Assembly (NCBI GenBank): GCA_947601445.1
Contig: CANQGD010000009.1
Location: forward strand, 1 to 49,582
Origin: an uncultured Clostridia bacterium
GTDB taxonomy: Bacteria; Bacillota; Clostridia; Christensenellales; CAG-314
Direction: 5' to 3'
Length of the DNA: 49,582 nt
Program-made: the position numbers and the translations under genes
In this document: piece after piece, positions 31,204-41,200 of the stretch
How the letters are laid out: the number at the start of each line of letters is the position of its first letter
Numbering within the stretch: the stretch's first letter is position 1
Notes under the pieces: model-generated
Databases searched by the model: none
Told to the model about the DNA's origin: nothing
What the model saw: only the letters and a program-made list of their open reading frames with translations

Positions 31204-31932
31204 TTACAAGTCTTCGAGGCGTTCTATTGAAAGCACGTCTGAATGTGCCGACATAAGTTCGCACAATTCGTTGGCAAAGAAGTTTTGTTTGGTATATATC
31301 ACCGCCTCGGCGATCATTGTCTCGTTGTCTTTACTGATTTTGAAACGGTGAAAACTGTCGCAGCCGAAATGCGTCATTAGCAGATTTTTGGTTTCATCGC
31401 TGTAAACAAACTTTACAAAAAGCATATGTTTGCGGTTTTTGCGCAGGACAATTTTGCTGTGCAAAAACATCTGTATGCCGAGTATCAATATGGTAGAAGC
31501 GGCTGCCACGATAGGCATACCTGCTCCGACAGCCATTCCGATTGCAGCGGTTGCCCAAATACCGGCGGCAGTGGTGAGACCTCTCAGGTTTTCTCTGCGG
31601 AAGAAAATAACTCCCGCGCACAAAAAAGATATACCGCTTACTATTTGCGCGGCGATACGTTCTCCGTCGCCGATGTCGCTCATGGACATTGAAACCATTG
31701 TAAACAAAGCCGCCGCGCAACCCACGATAAAGTGAGTTGCCATGCCCGCTTCCTTTTGACGGCGGTTGCGCTCTATGCCGATGATTATTCCCAATCCGCC
31801 GGCGATCAGCACGCGCAGTAAAAAAATCAGTTGCACTTCCCAACCCGTATATGCGGGCGAGCCCAAATCGTGTCCGGATAATATGCCGATAGGCAACTCG
31901 GACAAAGGTTTTGCAAATGCCGACAAGTTCAT
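31204..31932 (-). CDS. MgtC/SapB-family membrane protein
   Basis: The 242-residue protein has the MgtC/SapB domain at about 35-155: four or five hydrophobic segments with the family blocks LRVLIAGGLGIIIGIERNRR, FLCAGVIF and GLTTAAGIWATAAIGMAVG. A C-terminal cytosolic ACT-like part of about 75 residues follows. Family members are linked to growth at low magnesium and to control of ATP synthase or phosphate uptake; the exact role here is open. GAGG lies seven bases before the ATG and a promoter is at 31972-32000. I see no magnesium riboswitch in the short leader. Confidence 0.9.
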   Translation of the reverse strand: MNLSAFAKPLSELPIGILSGHDLGSPAYTGWEVQLIFLLRVLIAGGLGIIIGIERNRRQKEAGMATHFIVGCAAALFTMVSMSMSDIGDGERIAAQIVSGISFLCAGVIFFRRENLRGLTTAAGIWATAAIGMAVGAGMPIVAAASTILILGIQMFLHSKIVLRKNRKHMLFVKFVYSDETKNLLMTHFGCDSFHRFKISKDNETMIAEAVIYTKQNFFANELCELMSAHSDVLSIERLEDL

Positions 31933-31971
31933 TGTTTGCCTCTTTTTTTGTTATCTTTATTCGGTCATAGT

Positions 31972-32000
31972 ATTCTATCACAAATATCACACAATTTCAA
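31972..32000 (-). promoter_or_regulatory. Promoter of the mgtC-like gene
   Basis: On the minus strand TTGAAA (31995-32000), 17 nt, TAGAAT (31972-31977), giving a leader of only about 35 nt. Confidence 0.8.
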
Positions 32001-32046
32001 TACTAAATCGCAAATAATTTCGTAATTTTCAAAAAAAATGTCCCAA

Positions 32047-32098
32047 ACGCCGATAATTCCGAAAATTCTACATTTTTGCAACATTTTCGGAATGGCGT
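32047..32098 (-). terminator. Long hairpin between dnaI and the mgtC-like gene
   Basis: ATTCCGAAAAT (32056-32066) pairs perfectly with ATTTTCGGAAT (32083-32093), and ACGCC/GGCGT extend the stem beyond a bulge. On the minus strand a run of eight T follows only after about 9 nt, so it is an imperfect terminator of the dnaD-dnaI unit; it lies upstream of the mgtC promoter. Confidence 0.55.
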
Positions 32099-32148
32099 CA
32101 AGGACCGTTAAATCGAGTATAAATTAAATTTGTAGATTGCGTTTGAAG

Positions 32149-33051
32149 TTATCGACTTTTTTCAAGACGTTTGTCGTTGCCGACGAGTTGAGCCACAAAC
32201 GTTATATTCTGGTCTATCAAGCGGGAGAAGATGCGTTCGTCATATCTTTCGCGTATGTCGTTAAGAGAAAGGTTGGTTGTGACGAAAGTCTGCTTTTTGT
32301 TTACTATGCGCTCGTTTATCAGAGAAAACAGCAATTGCGCCGTAACGCCGTTAAATACCGGTTCCGTACCCAAATCGTCTATCAACAGCACGTCCGTTTC
32401 GGTGAGCGTGGCAAATATGTCTCTCGCGTCCGCGGCGTTGGTGTACACGTTCAGAAAAGTGTTCCCCAGCGAAAACGCGGTAACGAAAAATATGCTTTTG
32501 CTCAGTTCGGCGCACAAATTGGCGCAAGCGGTGAGCAGATATGTTTTACCTGCGCCCACATTGCCTGTAATAAGCATATTCGAATTTCCGTTGAGACAAA
32601 TTTCACGCGCTTTTTTGTAAACTGCAAGGTTGTGTTTGTCTGTTTCGCGGTTGTTTTCGAAGGTAAACTGCGCGTTGTACACATTTCCGTCCGCAACGAT
32701 CAACTTGCGCAGTTCGTTTTCGAGACATTTGCAGCGTCTTCCGTTGACGTAGCCCGTATCGTTGCAAACGGGGCAGCTGTAATGCGGAACGAGTTCGCTT
32801 TCTTTTATGTTCAATTCGGCAAGCAGTCGTTTTTGTTTTTCTTCGCAGAGGGCAATTTTGTTTTTCAATTCGTTGGCGTTCCCTTTGCCCATTGCAAAAT
32901 CCACCTGAGCGCCGCGTAACTCCCGTTCCAAAGTCGTCCATTCCGTATTTGCGCGCAATTCTTCCAACCGTGCGGCTGCCGTTTCTTCCGCATTAAAACG
33001 GCGTTGGTCGATGACGCGTTTGGCAGTTGTAAGCAATTGTTGTTTGTTCAT
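32149..33051 (-). CDS. dnaI: DnaI/DnaC-type helicase loader ATPase
   Basis: The 300-residue AAA+ ATPase has an N-terminal helical part (1-85) and a zinc site CPVCNDTGYVNGRRCKC (C93, C96, C107, C109), the DnaI-type helicase-binding region. Then come Walker A GNVGAGKT (163-170) and Walker B LLIDDLG (about 222-228), with an arginine sensor in RIFSRLI. It loads the replicative helicase during initiation and restart. IstB-like transposon proteins are similar but lack the zinc site and would stand beside a transposase. Its ATG overlaps the stop of the dnaD gene by one base (TAATG), so both are made together. Confidence 0.9.
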   Translation of the reverse strand: MNKQQLLTTAKRVIDQRRFNAEETAAARLEELRANTEWTTLERELRGAQVDFAMGKGNANELKNKIALCEEKQKRLLAELNIKESELVPHYSCPVCNDTGYVNGRRCKCLENELRKLIVADGNVYNAQFTFENNRETDKHNLAVYKKAREICLNGNSNMLITGNVGAGKTYLLTACANLCAELSKSIFFVTAFSLGNTFLNVYTNAADARDIFATLTETDVLLIDDLGTEPVFNGVTAQLLFSLINERIVNKKQTFVTTNLSLNDIRERYDERIFSRLIDQNITFVAQLVGNDKRLEKSR

Positions 33052-34493
33052 TATTCCTCCTCATCCAAAGCGGAAAACAGCGCGTTTATTTGATCGTCCG
33101 TATAGTGTCTGCGCTCCATATCTTTACCTATTATCACTTTCTTTTCGGCAATTGCAGCGGTGCTTGCTTTGCTGTTTCGCGCTTGTTCAACGGTGCGAAC
33201 GCCGCTGTTTTTCCATTGAAGCAACAGTCTGTTTACGTATGCCATGGGTGCGTTTGTGCCTGCGCCTTGTTCCGCGGCGTACTCGATCAACTCCAAGGAC
33301 AAATTCCAATCTTCCGTCCACGTGCGGAACAACAAACGATCGTTGGCTATTATTCGTCTGTCCAGCCCGCATTTTGCAAGTACAGTCCCTATTTTTTCGT
33401 CGGTTGCGGCAAGCCGTGCAAGATAGTCGTCCAAAGACTTCAAGTCTATCACGCCGTTTTTGTACAGTTTGTCTATTATCGACCCCAATCCCTGCATTGT
33501 GCGTATGCCGCTCTTAAAGCAGTACTTTGCTACTGCAAGCAGCGTTTCGTCGTCGTAACCGCGCTGCAACCAAACGGATACGTACTCTTCCACAACGGCG
33601 TCGAGGCTTTGATAGTAAACGCCTATGGCGCTTGTCAATGCCTTTGCCAACTCGTACAAACGGCATTTTTGCGTTTCATAGTTTTCTATTTCCTTTACGG
33701 AAAGCGCACCCTTTTTGTAGTATTCCGTCAGTTTGGCGTTAAGTTTGCCCATTCCGCCTGTTTTGCAATTTTTGGCAACGGATTTTACCGTATCCAAAGT
33801 AAAGCCGAAGTCTTTTGTCCATTTTTCGTAAAAAACTCTGTCGGCATATTCTATCCGGCGGTTAGACCCTATCGCCTTGAAAATGATTTTCAAATCGTCG
33901 TCGTATTTTTGTTGTGCGGACAGATTTTCCGTCACGGCGGCAAGAGTAGTGGCGCCTTTTATCAATTGATTGCGCGCAACCGTCAATATGTATTGATAAG
34001 AAATATCGTTGCCTTTGAGTTCCGAGCAGTATTTTGCCACGTAGACCAATGCTTCCGGTTGAAAAGTTGTTTCTTCCAGAAAGGAATAGTACTCCTTGTA
34101 TTCCGCAACGGTGATCATTCTGCCTTCGATAACCGACTGCATTGCGTCTGAAAACTTTGTGTACTTGTTGGCGCGTATTTTTTTGAGAGTACCCGAACCG
34201 TTGCGCAACGCGTGGTAAAGTATTTGCGGCGCGTTGTCGTTCAATATGGTGACCAATCCCAATTCTTCCCAATATCTGTATGCGTCCAATACTTCTTCCG
34301 CGGATATATTGAGTTTGTCTGCAATCGTCCTGCACGCATTATCGTCTCCGTTGCTGTCGGATAGCGCCAAACCGAGCAAATATACGGCGGTGCGAATATC
34401 CGGCGCCGCGGGCATGTAGTTTATAAAAAATTTGTTTTCAACCGCCGTGTATCCGGTATCCACAAACTGTTTTTCTTTGATACAAAAAGCCAT
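33051..34493 (-). CDS. DnaD-domain primosomal protein with repeated DnaD modules
   Basis: The 480-residue protein has an N-terminal winged-helix-like part (about 1-85, with AADKLNISAEEVLDAYRYWEE-like helices) and then several DnaB_2/DnaD C-terminal modules. Typical blocks are YEKWTKDFGFTLDTVKSVAKN, VSVWLQRGYDDETLLAVAKYC and FRTWTEDWNLSLELIEYAAEQ, each followed by a YxxxLLxxWKxxG-like helix. I count three clear copies and one weaker one near 140-190, against one or two in Bacillus DnaD or DnaB. Such proteins remodel DNA and recruit the helicase loader, here encoded next. GAGG precedes the ATG. Confidence 0.88.
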   Translation of the reverse strand: MAFCIKEKQFVDTGYTAVENKFFINYMPAAPDIRTAVYLLGLALSDSNGDDNACRTIADKLNISAEEVLDAYRYWEELGLVTILNDNAPQILYHALRNGSGTLKKIRANKYTKFSDAMQSVIEGRMITVAEYKEYYSFLEETTFQPEALVYVAKYCSELKGNDISYQYILTVARNQLIKGATTLAAVTENLSAQQKYDDDLKIIFKAIGSNRRIEYADRVFYEKWTKDFGFTLDTVKSVAKNCKTGGMGKLNAKLTEYYKKGALSVKEIENYETQKCRLYELAKALTSAIGVYYQSLDAVVEEYVSVWLQRGYDDETLLAVAKYCFKSGIRTMQGLGSIIDKLYKNGVIDLKSLDDYLARLAATDEKIGTVLAKCGLDRRIIANDRLLFRTWTEDWNLSLELIEYAAEQGAGTNAPMAYVNRLLLQWKNSGVRTVEQARNSKASTAAIAEKKVIIGKDMERRHYTDDQINALFSALDEEE

Positions 34494-34535
34494 ATTTACC
34501 TCTTTTGCCGAGAAAGTATTGATTATTTTTACCGA

Positions 34536-34564
34536 TTGCTATATAATAATGAGTAAGTTATAAT
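34536..34564 (+). promoter_or_regulatory. Promoter of the SMC-like gene
   Basis: TTGCTA (34536-34541), 17 nt, TATAAT (34559-34564), giving a leader of about 115 nt. It lies inside the divergent gap shared with dnaD. Confidence 0.7.
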
Positions 34565-34604
34565 GTCCGACTTTTGCTTGCTGTCGCATGCGGGACTAAT
34601 TTGT

Positions 34605-34633
34605 ATTTTAACACAAAAAAGCGTCACAATCAA
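34605..34633 (-). promoter_or_regulatory. Promoter of dnaD-dnaI
   Basis: On the minus strand TTGATT (34628-34633), 17 nt, TAAAAT (34605-34610). It overlaps the leader of the divergent SMC-like gene, so the two transcripts share about 40 nt of antisense sequence. Confidence 0.7.
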
Positions 34634-34687
34634 CAGATTTCCCGATAAAACTCGGTTTGGACGATTTTTGTCGGCAAGAGGTGCCAA

Positions 34688-37600
34688 ATGAAAATAGTAA
34701 AGGTTGTTGCAACCGACCTACAAACCAATGAAAAACAGGTGTTTACCTTCGGTACGTCGGCAGACGGCAAAAACGCCGTCACCACTCGCGGAGGCAAGTT
34801 GGGCAACTATTTTGACTTTTGTTTCGAACGTGCGGATTGCGTGCGAGACGTGGAAACGGAATTTTTCATCGACAACGACCGATTTTCTTTGAGCCGACTT
34901 CACAACGAGGACGGCACGGTGCGTACCGTATTGAAAAAGATGACGGACGGGTCCTATCAGGTGGTTGCGCGAGCGCACGCAATCGAATATATAGAAGAAT
35001 TGATCGGGACATCCGTATCGAGTTTGCTTGATTTGAGTTACGTCAACAACAAAACGGTGGAAAATTTCCACGGAGAATTGAAACAATTTGACGAAGTACG
35101 TTTGCTCTACGAGGTAAAGGAAAGCATCGAACGCTCCAATGCCGAGGCAAAAGCAATGAAAACCGACGCAATGAATCGCCTCAAACAGTACGTCGCCGAT
35201 GTCGCGCCTGCACCCGCCGCCGATCCTGACGCCCTGCGTCTCGAACAGGACGCGCTTGTCAGAGATTTGACAGTTGCAACCGCGCAGCTGGGCGAACTGA
35301 AAGCAAAACAAAATGCGGATTCCATCCGCACCGATATTGCCAATCAACTGAATGACGCTCAAACCAAATACAACAAGCTGATTCAGCGCCAGGAGGATGT
35401 GGAAGAGGCGCGTGCCAAAGTAAACCTGAGAGACAGCGTCGAGTTGCTTATTCCCAAGATAAAAACGCTCAATTCTATTGTGGAACAGCGCGACGGCTAC
35501 GAAAAAAAGCGTTACGAACTCACCGGCGATTTGGAATGGCAGGAAAAAGAGTTGGCAAACGTTAGAGAGCAGTTGGAAGAAAAAAACAAACAGTATGCTC
35601 TCACTCAGGACAAACGCAACCGCATAGAGGCAATCAACAACGAGCTCAGCTACATAGCCTCGCTGTACGAAAAAAACAAAGCGTTGAACGAGCAGCTGCT
35701 TGACTTGAACGAGCAACAGGAACGGCTTACGGCGGAAAAAGCTCTCTATGCCGAAAAACTTCATCAAGTGGAAACAAATCTTGCCGAAGTGCGAGAAAGT
35801 CTGGACGCTTTCGATATTCCCGCGCGTTCCGTGGCGGAATTGTTGGAGGCGGTGCGTATCGACGTAAAAATCGACGAAGTAAACGCGCAAATGGAAAAAC
35901 TTTCCAGCGAACTCGCCGTAAAGGAAAGTCAGATTGCCGAAAAGGAGAGCAATCTTGTCGTACAGATGAAACGTTTTCGCGCCGTTGCCGATCTGGACAA
36001 TACCGTAACGCCCTTCAAGGCGCGCGAAACAATTTTGCAAGTGTTGGACAGCAAGTACTCCAAGTTGGATACGATAAACATGTCCCTCAAAGAAAAACAG
36101 CGCAATCTGGAACGCGCTCTCGAAGATTACAAATATCGTCTTGTCCAATTAGAGCAATCTCGCAGTCGTTTGGAATCGGAAAAAGAAAAAACTCTGCTGC
36201 GCAAGCAGGAAGAATTTAAGCGTGAAGTATACCTCAACAGTCAAAAGGTTTTCGGCGACGACGCAACAAGCGTGTTTGCCGCAACGGTAAATTTCAACGA
36301 TCGCGAAATAGAAACGCTCAATCAGGAAATTACCGCGCGCAACCTTGACAGAGATCTGATGTTGGAACGTTCCTATCAGTTGGAAGGTTCTCTCAAAGAG
36401 ATAAAGCGGCATATAGAAATCAACGCCGCCGAAATGGAAACTTTGCAGAGAGAAAAGGACAATATCAACCGTCGGTACAACGAGATCGTCTCGCAAAATA
36501 CCAACGAAACCGTGTTCAATTATCTCAAAGCGTTGCGTTCGGACAGCGGCACAAAGTATCTTTTGGACGTTCAGCAAGACGCGGTGCGCAGCGAGGCGGA
36601 GTTGAGCGAAATCAAGCGCGGGACCGAATCTTTGCGTGCAAAAATCGCCGCTCTCAAAAGCCGTCTCGGCTATCTGAAAGACACTCAAACGCAGTTCGGC
36701 GATACCAACGTAACGATAGAAAGTTTGATCGCGGGCAACGACAAGTTGAAAGAAGAACTTTCGGATATTGGAGAACGGCTTTCCAACGGTTACGAACAGT
36801 ACAAATCATTGACGCGTCAGGCGGAAAACATTGAATCCCGTCTGGACGACGTACGCGGTACGATTATCGAAAATACCAAAACCATCAAAGTAAACGAACA
36901 GCAAATTGCCGAATCCACCGCCAAAGCGCAAGGATATGCCGGCAGCGAGGACCTCGAAAAAGCCGTTACCAATTTCAAATACGAATTGGGCGACGTCGAA
37001 AGCGAGCGGCAGATGCTTAACGAATCGTTGCAAACGATAGAAAAAGAAGTTTTCAAAAAACGTCTCGACCTTGAAAAAACGCAATGGCTGTACGATACCA
37101 AGGTGAGCGAATACAACGAACTGTATCAAGAATTGCAAACAGAATGTAATATAAAGGGCTTGGACATAGAAGTTGTCGCCGCAATGGATCCCTATGCAAG
37201 TCTGGATGAATTGCGCAAGATAATAGCGGAATTTGACGCCAAAAAACAAAGTCTTGCGGAGAAAATAGAAAATTTGTATTCCATTCTCAAAAACCGTGCC
37301 GCTCCCGCCGTGTCGGAGGAAGAAATCGCCGCCAAGGAGGAAGAAATTGCCGCGCTTACCAAGCGTCAGGCGGAGTTGGAAGAACAGCGTGCCCGTCAAT
37401 TCAGCATGTATGTGGCGGCAAGCAAGGCGCGTGCAAAAGCGGGAGCCGCCGCCGCGGAAGCCAAAACGCTCAGCAATCTCAAAGAAACTATCGGTCACAA
37501 CGACATAGTTTCGGTGCTCATTTCGGATAAAGTTCGGTCGATATTGCTTTCCGCCACGCAAAATTACAACAACTTCACGGGCGGCAATTCTCGGCTTGTC

Positions 37601-37867
37601 GAGCAGGACGGAATATTGTGCGTAAAGGACGGCGACGACGTAAAAGCCTATGACGATTTGCCCGTCGAACTGAAAACGGCAGCCTATATTTCCGTATTGC
37701 TTGCTATGCCGGGCATGGACGGGTCCGTAGGCAAATGGGTCGTATTCGAAGAACGTATCAACGTCAACAAAAAAGCGCTTTCGCACGTACTCAAAAGCGT
37801 TGCCGACGTTTGCTATGTAATGCGGTACGAAAGGATAACGGCGCCGCAAGCCGCACCCGCAAACTGA
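34688..37867 (+). CDS. SMC/Rad50-like coiled-coil protein lacking Walker A
   Basis: The 1059-residue protein has a small N-terminal beta-rich head (1-125), a very long Glu/Lys/Gln-rich coiled coil (about 130-940) with a break in the middle near 470-560, and a C-terminal head (about 960-1055). The architecture is that of SMC, Rad50 or SbcC proteins. However, no GxxGxGKS/T Walker A motif is present in the first 100 residues. The C-terminal part has only faint counterparts of a signature helix (LPVELKTAAYISVLLA) and a Walker B strand (KWVVFEERIN). It may be a pseudo-ATPase or a divergent member. It lies divergent from dnaD-dnaI with a separate promoter, suggesting a DNA-related role, but function is unknown. 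The ribosome binding site is AGAGGTG. Confidence 0.8.
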   Translation: MKIVKVVATDLQTNEKQVFTFGTSADGKNAVTTRGGKLGNYFDFCFERADCVRDVETEFFIDNDRFSLSRLHNEDGTVRTVLKKMTDGSYQVVARAHAIEYIEELIGTSVSSLLDLSYVNNKTVENFHGELKQFDEVRLLYEVKESIERSNAEAKAMKTDAMNRLKQYVADVAPAPAADPDALRLEQDALVRDLTVATAQLGELKAKQNADSIRTDIANQLNDAQTKYNKLIQRQEDVEEARAKVNLRDSVELLIPKIKTLNSIVEQRDGYEKKRYELTGDLEWQEKELANVREQLEEKNKQYALTQDKRNRIEAINNELSYIASLYEKNKALNEQLLDLNEQQERLTAEKALYAEKLHQVETNLAEVRESLDAFDIPARSVAELLEAVRIDVKIDEVNAQMEKLSSELAVKESQIAEKESNLVVQMKRFRAVADLDNTVTPFKARETILQVLDSKYSKLDTINMSLKEKQRNLERALEDYKYRLVQLEQSRSRLESEKEKTLLRKQEEFKREVYLNSQKVFGDDATSVFAATVNFNDREIETLNQEITARNLDRDLMLERSYQLEGSLKEIKRHIEINAAEMETLQREKDNINRRYNEIVSQNTNETVFNYLKALRSDSGTKYLLDVQQDAVRSEAELSEIKRGTESLRAKIAALKSRLGYLKDTQTQFGDTNVTIESLIAGNDKLKEELSDIGERLSNGYEQYKSLTRQAENIESRLDDVRGTIIENTKTIKVNEQQIAESTAKAQGYAGSEDLEKAVTNFKYELGDVESERQMLNESLQTIEKEVFKKRLDLEKTQWLYDTKVSEYNELYQELQTECNIKGLDIEVVAAMDPYASLDELRKIIAEFDAKKQSLAEKIENLYSILKNRAAPAVSEEEIAAKEEEIAALTKRQAELEEQRARQFSMYVAASKARAKAGAAAAEAKTLSNLKETIGHNDIVSVLISDKVRSILLSATQNYNNFTGGNSRLVEQDGILCVKDGDDVKAYDDLPVELKTAAYISVLLAMPGMDGSVGKWVVFEERINVNKKALSHVLKSVADVCYVMRYERITAPQAAPAN

Positions 37868-37901
37868 AATATTGTTAAAAAATAATGTTTTTTGCTATAC
37901 A

Positions 37902-37935
37902 CCCCGAAAGTTGCTGTACTTTCGGGGCGTATTTA
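37902..37935 (+). terminator. Terminator after the SMC-like gene
   Basis: CCCCGAAAGT pairs perfectly with ACTTTCGGGG around a 6-nt loop; the T run behind it is weak. Confidence 0.75.
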
Positions 37936-38000
37936 ATTAGGACTATTTTTAATATTATAATATTTATTTCGATAACGGTTTTTGTCAAAAAAAATCTAAA

Positions 38001-38140
38001 AAAAGTAGACTTTTTCTAACATTGTCGAAAAGGACAATACGGGTGTCGAAAATCGCCTTTTTGCCGCAAATTTTGCTCGACTCTATTATAAATATGTCCA
38101 TTTTGTTTGTCAATAATTTTGTTAGAAAAAGTCTACTTTT
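38001..38140. repeat. Perfect 21-bp inverted repeat enclosing about 98 nt
   Basis: The 21 bases at 38001-38021 (AAAAGTAGACTTTTTCTAAC and one more) are the exact reverse complement of 38120-38140. Inside is a small hairpin ATTGTC/GACAAT (38021-38038). The unit contains no gene. It could be a miniature inverted-repeat element or a paired operator before the giant surface-protein gene at 38299. I see no clear target-site duplication. Confidence 0.7.
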
Positions 38141-38298
38141 ACTAACAGCCGAAAACTGCAATATATCCCGCAAATTTTGCGTGAAACAACGGCGCAAAAA
38201 GTTAACTGTGCCGTTTCGTACTTGCGCACCGCCTGTGACCGTGTTTTTGCGGTCGAGCCTTGTGCAAGACGCAAAAAAATATATTGGAGGAAAAAACC

Positions 38299-41200
38299 AT
38301 GCTAAACAGAAAAAGCAAAACCGCATCCGTTATTGTCTGGCTTGCAATCGTGCTGACGTTTTTGTTGGTGTCGGCAGTCGGTTTGCCGACCGCAACAACT
38401 GCATACGCCGCACGAAGCAAAACGGCTTGGGTAACGGTGGGGGAAATTTACAACGACGAAGGCGAATCGTTCAATTCGGCTCAACTTAAAACGTTGTACG
38501 GTTATCTTACGGGGACTCAGAGCTTTGAAGCGGTGAAAACTGCGGCGGGCGAAAAGAAAACTTCCAATGATTTCCGTAGTTTGAACGGCGGCAAAAACAT
38601 TCAGATCACGTTCGGCGGCGTCAAATGGGACGTTGTGTATCTCACAACGGCGACGACAAACGGCGACGTCATTCTCGATTTGTGGCGTTCTTCCGATACC
38701 TTGACAGATACGGATAAGGCGCAATTTGCCACTTGGTCCAATAGTCCGTCATCCGACCCTGATGTGTATCCTTCTTCTATGTACTCTACAAGTATGCTCC
38801 GTGTGAAGTCACTCAATGCGGGCGGGAAGTACTCGACGGTTGGCGACACTCTGTCGGACTTGCAATCGCAGGATGAAAGCAACCAATATGCCCGTTTTAC
38901 GATGGAGAGCGTTGAAGGCAGCTTGACAAAGTATATTGCCAAACCCTCGGAAGTCGGTTATCAGGCAAAAGAGTATAGCGATAATATAAGTCGCGATAAT
39001 AGTAATAAAGCTAACAATGGCTTTTATCACCCAAATTCTTCCTATGAGTATGTGAAAAATAAGGAGCTACCGGGCACAAATCCCCAATGGAATGGTTCTA
39101 ACCAGAATAGTGATGGATTCGACTTTAGGATGTGCTTTGGCTCAGAAGCCAAGGATGCGCTACGTGAGGATGGTGCGAAGTACGGCTCCTGGAAGGATGA
39201 CTATCTTTGGCTGCCTTCTGCAGAAGAAACAGGCAGGGAAAGTCAGACTAAGAATGAGATTGTAGTGAGAACCGGTATTGGTATTTGGTATACCGATGAA
39301 TCTCTCAGGAGTAGTACAACAAATGCTTGGACGCGTAGCGGTCGCACGAATGATGCGTCTATGGCAGTTTCGCTTAATGATACTGGTGCCTATGACCAAA
39401 ATAGGAAAGTAACCAGTAAATATTATGTTCGTCCGGCGCTTCACCTCAATCTGACAGAAGCCTCGAAAAACGTGGCACTGGATAAAGGCGATTGGACAGG
39501 CGACACAAAAACCTATGATCCCAACAACATGACGTGGCAGCTTGAAGGCACCGACATGGTGACCATTGAACCTATGACCAACAAGAGCGGAACGACTTGG
39601 TGGGACGACGCATCCAAAACCATCACCGCAACCCAGGTTGACGATTACCAAATCAAAGTAACGCCAAAAGGCGTCAAATGGAGCGACGGATCGGAAGAAG
39701 GGATCATTGTCACATACAAGGTCATTCCCGCCGAAATCGCGGTAGAGTGGGCAGAGCAAGACGATTACACCTACAAGGGCGAGGCGTTTGAGCTTCCCAC
39801 GGCAACGGCGACGGGCAAGGGAGACGACGGTCAATTTGCGCTTGATGTAAAGATGACCGCCCCCGAAGCCGGCGAGTTTAAGGACGTCGGTACATACACG
39901 TTTACAGCCGAGTTCAAGGGCGGCGCACTCCATGCGGAAAACTACACGCTGACTTCCGCCACCAAGGAAATTACCGTAACAAAAGCGCAGGTAGAGGTCA
40001 AGTGGGAAGAAACGACTTATAGCTACACGGCTTTGGAACTTGCAACTCCCAAAGCGACAGCGGAAGGCAAAGGCAGCGACGGCACTTTGACGCTGGAAGT
40101 AAAGTTGACCGATCCCGAGGCGGGCGTGTTCAAAAATGCAGGAAACTACACGTTTACCGCAAGTTTGAAGGAAGCAAACGAAAAGAACTACGAATTGAGC
40201 GGCGATGTTACGCATCAATACAACGTCGCAAAAGCGGAAATAGAAGTGACGTGGGAAGACGCGACCTACACTTACACTGGTTCTACGCTTACAACTCCCA
40301 AAGCGACGGCAACGGGTAAAGAGGACGACGGTGAGTTTACGCTTGAAGTGAAACAGACCCTTCCGGTAGAAGGTGAGTTCAGAAACGCGGGAAATTACAC
40401 ATTTACGGCAAGTCTGAACGAAACGGACGGCGCAAACTATGAATTGAGCGTAGATAGCTCCACGCACCAATACAACGTTGCGAAAGCGGAAATAGAGGTG
40501 ACGTGGGAAGACGCGACCTACACTTACACCGGTTCGACGCTTACCGCTCCCAAAGCGACGGCAACGGGCAAAGGCGACGACGGCGAGTTTACGCTTGAAG
40601 TCAAGCTGACAACTCCCGAAACAGGCGAGTTTAAGGATGCAGGGGAGTACACGTTTACCGCTTCGTTCCGTACGGAGGAAACAAAGCAAGACAACTACAC
40701 TCTTACTTCCGACACCAAGGAAATAACCGTAGCCAAAGCGCAAGTAGAGGTAAAGTGGGAAGAAGCAACTTACACTTACACGGGTTCGACGCAGACAACT
40801 CCCAAAGCAACGGCGGACAAAGTGGGCGACGAGGGCACTTTGGAGCTTGAAGTTACCATAAAGGAACCTGCCGAAGGCGAGTTCAAAAACGCGGGAAATT
40901 ACACGTTTGAAGCGAAATTGAGCGAAACGGATCAAAAGAACTATGAATTGAATAGCGACGGCACCACACAGCAGTACACCATAGCCAAAGCACAGGTGGA
41001 TGTGACGTGGACGGCGGAAGATAGTTATACGTACAACGGCAATGAGCAAGTTACGCCTACCGCAACGGCAACGGGAGTGGGCAGCGACGAAACGTTGACG
41101 CTGGAAGTTACCATGCAAACTCCCTCCGCAGGTACATTCAAGGACGCGGGACGTTATACATTCCAAGCGGCTCTTAGCGACGAGTACAGCGCCAACTACG

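Noticed and set aside
31933-31971. Magnesium riboswitch before the mgtC-like gene
   Set aside because: The promoter at 31972-32000 leaves a leader of about 35 nt, far too short for an M-box.
32149-33051. IstB transposition helper
   Set aside because: The ATPase has the DnaI-type zinc site and overlaps a DnaD gene; no transposase is near.
34718-36148. Open frame of 476 codons on the minus strand
   Set aside because: It is antisense to the SMC-like coiled coil and has no motif or start signal.
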